Shown: positions 55,791 through 64,000 of the stretch, piece after piece
Numbering within the stretch: position 1 is the first letter of the stretch
Layout: the number at the start of each line of letters is the position of its first letter
DNA from: Symbiodinium natans
Taxonomy: Eukaryota > Sar > Dinophyceae > Suessiales > Symbiodiniaceae
DNA length: 64,000 bases
NCBI GenBank assembly: GCA_905221605.1
Contig: CAJNDS010002334.1
Location: 421,373 to 485,372 of the forward strand
Direction of reading: 5' to 3'
Made by a program: the position numbers and the translations under genes
Notes under the pieces: model-generated
What the model was told of the DNA's origin: nothing
The model's input: the letters and a program-made list of their open reading frames with translations, nothing else
The model's database searches: none

Positions 55791-56560
55791 TTCGGGGCCC
55801 GACACATGCAAGCCCTAACAAGTACCTTTTAAGATAGACTCAAAACATAGGATACACAACTTGTGGGTTTTCGTGCCTTAAAAACAAGGCTTCCTGGTTC
55901 CCAAAACAGGAATGAGTCTAAAACCTAGTTTTTTGCAGTTTCGAGCTTGAGCACGCCCAACGCATGCCAACAAAACGCAGGGCACTCCAGAGCGCATCCT
56001 ACCTTTTTTTAGAGGAACAGATCTTGCAGCAGCGAGCAAGCAACACCCACATCCTGTTCACGTGCTCCCGTTTTCACCGAAGGTGGAGACGAACGCACAG
56101 GCCCGCGAACAATGCAAGGTCCTGAAATGTTTTCCGACTTTCGGGTTCAAAGCTTAAAAACTCCTAAAGTATCGACCGGTATGGATATGGTTTCTGTACG
56201 TGTCTCATGGTCCGACTCATGATTCCTAGGTCAGAGATGAAGTTATCACGATCTGGGGCAGCTTGTCCCAGCAATGCTTTCTGAAGCTACCAACTTGCAC
56301 TTGAATCTTCGCGCAAACAGCAAACACCTTCTTTTTGCTTTCCATCTCTCTGGGCTACCTAACTCTACTTGGAGTGTCTAACTTCAAGAGACTACTCAGG
56401 GTCTCCCTGGAATGCTCAATCCCAGAGTCTCGTGCCCAACTCTAGAGATTACTTGGAGTGGTTAATTCAGAGACTCCTGGAGTGCCCAACTCTAGAGTCT
56501 TTCTGGAGTGTCTCTTTGGAGTTGAACCTTAGATCTAAATCCCTAAGGCGGGGATGTTCG

Positions 56561-57050
56561 AAGTAAACTCAGTTTGGTATGTATCGGCTTGAGAAATTTG
56601 GGGGTGTGCACTTTTTAATTTAGGGCTTAGAAGCTTGTTTTGGAATGAATTTCTTTTTGGAGGGGCATAGAATTGAATAATCATTTAAATTTTGAATGGG
56701 AAAATGTCTGATTATGGGCTCTGTTGGGTTTTGTCAGGGGTTTAGATTAATTTCGTGGAAGTATGGAAGGATTTCGGGGTTTAGGGGTTTAGGGGGTTTG
56801 GGGTTTGGGGTTTGCAGGGTTCAGCGTTTGGGGTTTGGGGCGTAGGGTTGAGGGCTTGTAGCTTCGGGTTTGTTTGTTGCTTGGAGTTGGGTTTGGGGCT
56901 TGGGGAGCGGGATTTAAGATTTGGGCCTTGAAAATTGGGAGGATGTGGATTATTATTTTTAATTTTAAGATTTAAATAAAGCTGGAATTGAAATCTTAAA
57001 TTTCATGAAGAATATATCAATTATTTTCGGTTTTTTTTTTTTTTAAATAT
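56561..57050. other. Compositional boundary
   Basis: GTTTAGGGG/GGTTTGGGG words (56775-56900) give way at about 56940 to AT-rich sequence (TTTAAATAAAG...TTTTTTTTTTTAAATATTTAATTTG). Everything to the left is roughly balanced in composition; almost everything to the right is AT-rich. Confidence 0.75.
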
Positions 57051-58080
57051 TTAATTTGATATAAATGGGTTTTTATGTTTTTTAAAAATTAAAAAATAGG
57101 TTTTTCGTGTAATTAAATAGATCTACTTTTTTTTGGATATTCTTATTATATAAATATGGAGATGAATTAAGAATTAGGATGTTTGAATCGATAATATTAT
57201 AGAGATAAGAAGGTTATTTATTTGTCGATAATAAAAGGGAATAATATTTTTTTAATAAAAAAATTGATATCTACTCTAAATGATTATATGGATTAGAAAT
57301 TCAAGGCTTTTCAAGATATTTTATATATAAATTTCGATATGGGATTATTAATGGATTTCTCGCCAAGAGATATTATTTAGATTGCTTTTTCATATTCTTT
57401 CTCTCTTATTACGACTTATTTTTAGGTTTTTTCTTTTATTGGACTCTCCTCAGATCATGTCAAAATAATCTTCAAGTCGTGAGGAACATGGGCTAAATGT
57501 CAGCAACGCCCATAGGATGAGAAATGGGATTTCCAATATAGTTACGTATGAATTTTAATCTTATTGATCTTGACACTTTCTTTTTTCGTCGTACTGGTAA
57601 TGTCGATTTTATTTTAAATACTGGTAATAATGATTTTATTAAGGAATCCAATAGCTTGAATCTCTTTAGATACTCGTCTGATAGACATGGTAATCTCTTA
57701 CAATCCCATGGAATTCTCGATATTTTTCTGACGAGGTTTCTCTTTGACCATAATTTTTATAATGATGGGGATTGATTACTTATTAAATCTTATCTGGAGT
57801 TTTTTCTTCGGTCTCACGAATATATCCATTATATTCTTCAGATTTTGCTTTCAGATTCAATCTTCATAGGATCGATATTGAAAGTTACGAATATCTTGCA
57901 ATCCGATATTTGCCTTGCATATGGTGAGTGTGAGATTCACAAGCATCTCTTTTGCGAGTATGAAGCTTATGTCAGTCATAGGCCAGCGTTAGGAAATGAA
58001 TCCCTGGTATCTTGGGTAAGCGATATTATACTTATCTGAACATTTGTCTTTGTTTCGGAAGAATTGTTCGCCCGATTCAT
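57051..58080. other. AT-rich DNA, no supported gene
   Basis: Frames at 57548-57775 and 57845-58039 are Asn/Ile/Phe-rich as expected by chance in AT-rich DNA. No tRNA or organelle gene was recognised. Confidence 0.5.
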
Positions 58081-59300
58081 ATTTGCCCGATGCACCGCTG
58101 CTATTATCAGCGGTGGAGATCGTTGCGATCAGCAGCATCTGCTGCAGTAATCCCTACGCAACGTACTTTGGCATATCCCCTGCCCGGATAAGACAGTGCT
58201 TCACAGCGTGCTGAAATTTTTGCAGCCGTTCTAGCGGCACATTTAACAACAGGCCCAATAAGAATTGGGACTGACTATGCTACAGTTATAAATCGCATCC
58301 AGGTGCTCCAAGTCTACTCTTACGATAAGACGGTTGTCCGAAAGTTTGATAATGCCGATCTTTGGTCTCTGTTTTGTGATGTAGCCATGGAACAAGAGGG
58401 CGATATTGAGGTTTTTACACTTAAAGTCCATATTATGAAAGGAGATTGTAGGCGGCATCATGGGTTGAAAGAAATTCCCAAGCAGATGTTGCCGCCAAAT
58501 AAGTGCCTTTCCTTGTCGGCCAAGACACAGTGCCTGTGCAAACTGGCCTTTCGCTTGAAAACCGAAACCTCTAGAATGTGTTTGGGTTATTGTCGTGGGT
58601 GCAGCGTCAAGTTGGGTGAAATTGAGGACAATTTCCTATCCCTTTGTATCGATGCCTTTCCCATCCCCGGGGTTGTAATCCAGACGCTACAATAATCGTA
58701 TCCTGCCTTTGTCCGATTCTTCCGTGTACCAGGTCGAATTGTTTTCCATCTTTCGAGTGCGAGCACCTACAAAAAGTAATCTCTCGTACACGCCCTCCAT
58801 CCCATCGTGCTCTTAATTGGCTGCAGAGCGTCCTCCGATTATTTATTTGGTCATTCCATGATAAGGATCTGGGTAGTAAGGTCACATGGATTCAGCTTGC
58901 ACTCGATTTCGTGTCGCGGTACAGTTTCCAGTCGGGCTCGCTGTCAGACGAGATGTCTGCTGGTCTATTGGCTTCGCGTTTTCGATCGATTTTTCTTAGC
59001 TTGTTGAAGGGTAACGTTGCAGCCATTACACTAGTCAGTCGATGCAGAAATCTTAGTGTTTTTGGGTTGCCTAATCAATCTGGCTTCTACGGATCTATTT
59101 GTTTCGACTCGTCCCTTCATCAGATATTCGTGTTGTATCAGGCGAATATTTTTTTCGCGACCAGAACGTTGCTCCCCAATCAGAAGCCGCGTGCATACTT
59201 TAAACTTAACTTCACAAGTTTCTATAATATTCCATCACACTCACCGCAGGCGTTAATTAGGCCTTTCAGGATTCTCCAATCCTTGCATCGATGCCCATGA
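58081..59300 (+). pseudogene. Decayed LINE retrotransposon: RNase H and C-terminal segment
   Basis: From 58141, in one frame: AAVIPTQRTLAYPLPG, stop codon TAA (58189), then SQRAEIFAAVLAAHLTTGPI, RIGTDYATVINRI, FDNADLWSLFCDVAM and a VFTLKVHI end. This is the RNase H domain order: RAE with the catalytic Glu, TDY with an Asp, then the LW...VKVH region. It loses the frame after HIMKGDC. A further frame at 58644-59300 contains VTWIQLALDF, common in the C-terminal part of such polyproteins, with no clear continuation. The in-frame stop, frame change and missing reverse transcriptase show a dead 3' fragment. It is less AT-rich than its surroundings. Confidence 0.7.
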
Positions 59301-60421
59301 GGCTCAGAGCCAGCGTGCTAAAAAAAATAATATACATAATTTATTAATGCTTCAATAAGTATATTCATCGAAATCATTCATTATTAGTTTTCTTTCAAGA
59401 TAATATTGTATCTAATGAAAGAAATGGAATTTTCGAATATGATATTTTATTAATAATATTTAATAGGAATTTTTCCACCAACTGATATTATGTTTGGCTT
59501 GAAGAAATATAGATATAAAGATATATCTCTTAAATCTCTTTTAAAAATTCTGAAATTATATTAAATATAGATTCTCTCGAAATACACTCTTTTACATATC
59601 TTTACGTCCCCCTTATACCCACCCCCTTACACTCCAATTACGCTTTTTTACACCCGATTTGAAAGGATCTCATTATCACCCCAAGACGGTTTACGATTTG
59701 AAGATATGGAGATAAACAAATGAATCGAAATTGATCGGGAATCAAAGATATGGAGATAAAAAATGAACCCTAAAAGACCCTAAGCCTTAATTTCGGATTC
59801 GGCGATTTCCCAAAGTTCTAGGAATTTTCAAGAAAATCTTGAAAATCCTGGGAATTTCTGGGGTCTTCCTTAACGGCCTCCCACAAGTAGCCAAAAGGAA
59901 TACAAGAGGAAGGGGGAATCCAGCAGGCCTGCCCTAGAGGCACAAAAGCGGCCGAGCCCGATGGGGGATATAAGGTCTGTACTGGGAATTTCAAGACTTA
60001 TGCTCGAAATTCCCCCTTCCGGCACGCAAGATTTCTGCTCGAAAAGTGCCAATTAGTTCATTCTAATCGAGAATATGAATCCAATTCATTGGATCTCCAT
60101 TCTCGAAGCTCACGACCAAAGCAACAAGGTTCCCAATCCAGGTCCCTGCATCCCCATATTGAAAAAATCCGCCAACGCCCCGAATTACGTAGGGAAAAAG
60201 GGACCCGGAGCGCAAAGCAAAAGCCACCAATACAAGTCGTGAGCCGCATGATCCTAGATATGAGATTCCTAATTCCTGATTGAATCAATTCATCGACGAT
60301 AGCTGCCAAGCAATGGATGGCCAATATCATCATCCACGATTATCTTAATTAGATATATTTGAGAAGGAGACCTTGCCAGCGGATTAAATCCCCCATATTA
60401 ATTTAATAATTCAATATTTTA
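59301..60421. other. AT-rich DNA, no supported gene
   Basis: AGATATGGAGATAAA occurs twice (59702 and 59748 region), and GAAAATC(C/T)TGGGAATTTC words at 59835-59860 resemble the AATTCC palindromes at 62.1 kb. No coding signal. Confidence 0.5.
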
Positions 60422-60508
60422 TTGAATTTATCTTAAGAGGGTTCTCAAATTTTCATCATTAGAGAAATCATATATGGATATAGAGATTCAAATTAATTCA
60501 TCGAATAG
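60422..60508 (+). repeat. Left flanking direct repeat of the palindrome
   Basis: About 87 bases sharing TTGAAT(T/C)TATCT, AA(G)AGG(G/A)TTCTC, AATTTTCA, AGAGA, TCATATAT and ATTCAAATTAATTC(A/G)TCGA with 61789-61870, in the same orientation. Confidence 0.75.
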
Positions 60509-60737
60509 ACAATCAGATTATAGATTATAAACGAACCAATATATAAGGACTTCTACACTTGACATGGTTACTGTGCATATCTTTGGATTTATATAGCCTC
60601 GGATTTTCCAAAATTTCGCCGAAATGACACATTACAATAACATTGCTAATTATTACTTGAAATATCTTCGTCGCATCAACTTTTACAAGGCTAGATTACA
60701 TAATTCTCTAGATCTAGATCATCGAACAATATATAAG

Positions 60738-61665
60738 ATGGAAATACGATTTTTATGGATAAAAATGGATCAGAAAGAACCACCAATCTCTGAGAATACG
60801 ATTTATTATGGATAAGAGAGGATCAGAAAGAATCGCCACGGGCATACGATTTGTTACGGACAAGAATGGATCAGAAAGAATCGTCAAGATTTGAACATAT
60901 GATTTATTGAGAATAAGGATTAGAAAGAATAATCAAGATTCGCAAATACACTTTGATATGGATAAGATTGGGTTGGAAAGAGCCGCCAAGATTGGGAGCA
61001 CGATATATTATGGATAAGAATGGGTTCATCAAGATCCGGCAATATGATCGATTATGAATAAGAATGGACTAGAAAGAACCAATAAGAATCGGGATTACGA
61101 TTTAGAAAGAAAACCATCAAGATCCGGAACATGATTTATTCTGGATAAGAGCGGACCAGAAAGAGCCATTAGGATTCGAAAATACGATTGATTATGAGTA
61201 AGAATAGATCTAAAAAGATCCATTCTTGTCCGCAATTTATCGTACTCCCGGGTTTTGGTGACTCTTTCTGGCCCATTCTTATATAGAATAAGTCGTATTC
61301 CCGGGTCTTGGCGGTCTTTCTAATATTCCCCCGGATCTTGGTAATTCTTCCTAGCCCATTCTTATCGGAAAGAAATCGTATTTCCGACTAATGATGATAC
61401 TCTCTTATATCCACATCAAATCGTACTTCCACATCTTAGTGACTCTTGCTAGTTTAATCTTATCCATAATAAATCCTATTTTCGAATTTTGATGATTATT
61501 TCTAATTCAATTTTATTCGTGACGTATCGTATTCCTAGGGCCATTCTTATTCGTAATAAATCATATTCCCAGGCCTTAATGATTTTTTCTGACCCATTTT
61601 CATCCATAATTCCCGAGCTTAGTGATTTTGCCTGGCTTATTCTTATCCTTATCCCGGGAATACCT
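60738..61665. repeat. Palindrome made of ~50-base tandem repeats
   Basis: The left half (60738-61211) has about ten degenerate copies of (A)ATACGATTTATTATGGATAAGAATGG + ATCAGAAAGAACC + (A/G)CCAAGATCCGGG. The right half (61216-61665) has the same unit in reverse complement (CCCGGGTCTTGG...TCTTTCTGGCCCATTCTTAT...AATCGTATT). The centre is AGAATAGATCT-AAAA-AGATCCATTCT, with a four-base spacer at 61212-61215. No coding sequence. Confidence 0.88.
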
Positions 61666-61788
61666 AAAAATCCAATAATTTCCCAAATTTCTAGGAAATT
61701 TCAAGCATACAACAAACCCGCCGCAGAATCATAAACGTGGCCCAACCGACAACCTTTTATGGGGATAGATATCAAATATGATACGAAA

Positions 61789-61870
61789 TTGAATCTATCT
61801 GAAAAGGATTCTCCAATTTTCAATACTAGAGAGTCATATATATATAGAAATTCAAATTAATTCGTCGATC
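61789..61870 (+). repeat. Right flanking direct repeat of the palindrome
   Basis: Partner of 60422-60508, same orientation, about 1.37 kb away, so the palindrome is bounded on both sides by the same sequence. Confidence 0.75.
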
Positions 61871-62093
61871 AAATAACAGAAATATATACACAAAATGGCA
61901 AAAATTCCTACTCCCACAAATATCAATAATATCGAACTCATAAATAGAATAAGAACTTACACTTCTTTTCTCTCAACCACCATATCCCCATAAAAGGCTA
62001 CGGGCTCGACCCCTATTTTCGCTCTGCGGCCGCCCTGTCGGATGCCCCGCCTCCTCTTCCGGTCCATTTGGCTGCTTGTGAGGGCCTTGCAGG

Positions 62094-62295
62094 GGAATCC
62101 TGAAAATTCCGGGAATTTTAACCCTTTTTGTCTAAAAATCCTGGGAATTTTGGGAATTACCCGGAGCTGAAAATTCCGGGAATTTTAGGAATTGTCCGGA
62201 TTGAGGTTTGGGCTTTCCGGGTTGGATTTTAAGGTTCCAACACAACAATGATGACATGGGTGCCCTTTGAAAATTCCGGGAATTTTCGGGACCCG
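62094..62295. repeat. GAAAATTCCGGGAATTTT near-palindromes
   Basis: AAAATTCCGGGAATTTT occurs at about 62104, 62169 and 62268, with related CCTGGGAATTTTGGGAATT words between. Each copy is its own near-reverse complement. Confidence 0.85.
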
Positions 62296-62339
62296 GGGAT
62301 TTTTCGGTTAAGGTTTTGGGGTTTAATAGAAATGGTATA

Positions 62340-63215
62340 GGGTTTGTGTCGGCGTTTTGTCGAGTTGTGGGGGTTTTTGTTTTTTGTTGTAATGGTTTGG
62401 GTTTTGTCGGGCGTGGTGGGGGATGGATGGTTTTGGGGGTGCTGAGGGGCTTGGGCTGAGGGGTTGCGGTTGAGGGGTTGGGGCTGAAAGGCTGGGGTTT
62501 TGGGGGGTTTTGTTTTTTGTTGTATTGGTTTGGGTTTTGTGGGGTGTGGTGGGGGGTGGGTGGTTTGGGGGGCTGAGGGGCTGGGTTTGAGGGTCTGCGG
62601 TTGAGGGGCTGGGGTTGAAAGGTTGGGGTTTTGGGGGGTTTGTTGTAATGGTTTGGATTTTGTCGGGCGTGGTGGGGGGTGGATGGTTTTGGGGTGTTGA
62701 GGGGTTGGGGTTGAGGGGCTGCGGTTGAGGGGCTGGGGCTGAAAGGTTGGGGTTTTGGGGGGTTTTGTTTGTTGTTGTAATGGTTTGGGTTTTGTCGGTC
62801 GTGGTGGGGGATGGTTTTGTCGGGTGCGGCGGGGGTGGGTGATTTTGGGGGGCTGAGGGGTTTGGGTTTGAGGGGCTGCGGTTGAGGGGTTGGGGTTGAA
62901 AGGTTGGGGTTTTGGGGGGTTTGTTGTAATGGTTTGGATTTTGTCGGGCGTGGCGGGGGGTGGAAGGGCTGAAAGGTTGGGGTTTTGGGGGGTTTTATTT
63001 TTTGTTGTAATGGTTTGGGTTTTGTCGGACGTGGGGGGGGATGGATGATTTTGGGGTGTTGAGGGGCTGGGGCTGAGGGGTTGTGGTTGAGGGGTTGGGG
63101 CTGAAAGGCTGGGGTTTTGGGGGGTTTTGTTTTTTGTGTGGGGGGCGGATGGTTTTGGGGTGCTGAGGGGTTGGGATTTGAGGGGCTAGACTTGTTGAGG
63201 GCTTGAGTTGAGGAG
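62340..63215. repeat. GT-rich minisatellite, units of about 130 bases
   Basis: Units carry TTTGTTGTAATGGTTTGG(G/A)TTTTGTCGG(G)CGTGG, then GGATGGTTTTGGGG, then several GGGGCTG(C/G)GGTTGAG and GGCTGAAAGGTTGGGGTTTTGGGG. The TTGTTGTA(A/T)TGG anchor falls near 62380, 62516, 62641, 62775, 62921 and 63003, so most units are 125-145 bases and one is about 80. No coding sense. Confidence 0.88.
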
Positions 63216-64000
63216 GGCTTGTTGAGGGGCTGGGGAGGGTTGTTAAAGGAAGGGGTTATTGAAGGGGGGATTGATGAAGGGAGGAATTATTGAAGAGAGG
63301 GATTGTGATGGGGCTGTTGAGGATTGAATACTTTTGTATTTTGAGGGGTTATTTGGGGGTTTGGAATCGGATTGATATTGCGATGATAATATTTCAATTA
63401 TTTATTTCGATGACCTCGTAAAACCTTTAGATATATTATCTTTTATTCTAAATTTTTTTCTTTTCGTGATTATTTGGATCCGCCTCATGCATCTTATTTT
63501 CATATTAGCATGGCGCTAAAGTCTAATATGGCGTAAGGGGAGGGGGGGTCTAAGGGCGGATGCGAGGATTAAGAATCTTAAATTCTAATATTAGGTAAAT
63601 TTCACGTTTTAGAGTAATCTATTGTAAATGAATCTATTAGAGAAATTTATCGATATTATGTTCTATTATGGTTATTCGCTAGCATGGCATAAGGTGGCGT
63701 AAGGGCGAGTCATAGGGAATCCTACGAACTTAGGGCTTTAATTTGGCACAAGAATTTAGAATACCATCTAAATGAAAGGACGAATTCCTAATATTTTGAG
63801 AAATTATAATTTTAATGATATCATATGAGATATCGAGGCATTTGGGATTAAGGATTTCGGATCTGGGATCGAGGAGTTTTTTTAGAATCTTCGTTATCTT
63901 CTTTTATTTTTCGTCTTTCTGGGATATTTCTCTAATTGGGATGGAGGTGCACTTTAAAAAAAGAGGTATCCTGGAGAGTACGAAACTTTTGGTTGGTAGG
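63216..64000. other. AT-rich end of window, no gene
   Basis: GGGGTTATTGAAGG/GGGATT(A/G)ATGAAGGG units (63245-63305) end the minisatellite zone. AGCATGGC(G/A)(C/T)(T)AA(A/G)G...TGGCGTAAGGG words occur at 63508-63540 and 63681-63706. Nothing else is recognised. Confidence 0.5.

Larger units (their letters stand above)
50696..56560. other. No supported gene; repeat-rich
   Basis: If VWA8 continues, its C-terminal exons should be here, but none was recognised. Open frames overlap on both strands. The block includes a GT run (51857-51898) and the repeats listed below at 51.9, 53.7, 54.4 and 55.6 kb, as well as imperfect CTGGAGTGCCCAACTCTAGAG units at 56370-56525. Confidence 0.5.

Noticed and set aside
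57548-58039. Asn/Ile/Phe-rich frames in AT-rich DNA as possible organelle genes
   Set aside because: No mitochondrial or plastid protein motif is visible and such frames arise by chance at this composition.
1-64000. CRISPR arrays, bacterial operons, tRNA or rRNA genes
   Set aside because: No regularly spaced identical repeats with unique spacers were seen. No cloverleaf or rRNA core sequence was recognised by eye, and gene structure is eukaryotic.

Overview
The window looks like nuclear DNA of a dinoflagellate, probably of the Symbiodiniaceae type. The reasons are: (i) plant-type telomere repeats (CCCTAAA/TTTAGGG) lying inside the sequence; (ii) genes split into many very short exons whose introns start with GC or GT and whose junctions read AG|G on both sides; (iii) short inverted-repeat elements that behave like introners; (iv) all recognised genes on the + strand; (v) no sign of operons, Shine-Dalgarno sites or bacterial promoters. 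Gene identities come from family motifs read by eye; no search was run.

Layout. 1994-7344: exons of the catalytic subunit of DNA polymerase alpha, from palm motif A onward; the earlier N-terminal exons are not recognised. 7499-7809: interstitial telomere array. 9350-10488: a two-HMG-box chromatin protein in four exons, one intron of which is filled by an inverted-repeat element. 12683-12943 and 15448-15820: coding exons of unknown function. 16093-17487: an uninterrupted RlmN-type radical SAM RNA methyltransferase. 18816-19919: a protein with one partial and one nearly complete YjbQ (UPF0047) domain. 20787-22560: a major facilitator transporter. 22958-50695: a very large VWA8-like mitochondrial AAA+ gene. 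It has at least 30 short exons and three successive AAA modules. Two apparently independent genes lie in its introns: a small MGCGAS-starting gene (25238-25847) and a single-exon, multi-membrane GPC1-like glycerophosphocholine acyltransferase (47373-48779). From 50.7 to 56.5 kb only repeats were found.

At about 56.6-57.0 kb the composition changes sharply to AT-rich DNA with different repeats. These are a 0.9-kb palindrome built from ~50-bp repeats and flanked by direct repeats, AATTCC-type palindromes, and a GT-rich minisatellite of ~130-bp units. A decayed LINE with an RNase H domain sits inside it. This stretch is either a distinct genomic compartment or a chimeric join.

The recognised genes do not form one pathway. 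Replication (polymerase alpha), chromatin (HMG), RNA modification (RlmN), transport (MFS), mitochondrial AAA+ function (VWA8) and lipid remodelling (GPC1-like) simply lie head to tail, as is usual in dinoflagellate unidirectional gene arrays. The most interesting signals are the nested genes, the introner-like element family, the AG|G...AG|G intron borders and the AT-rich palindromic segment.
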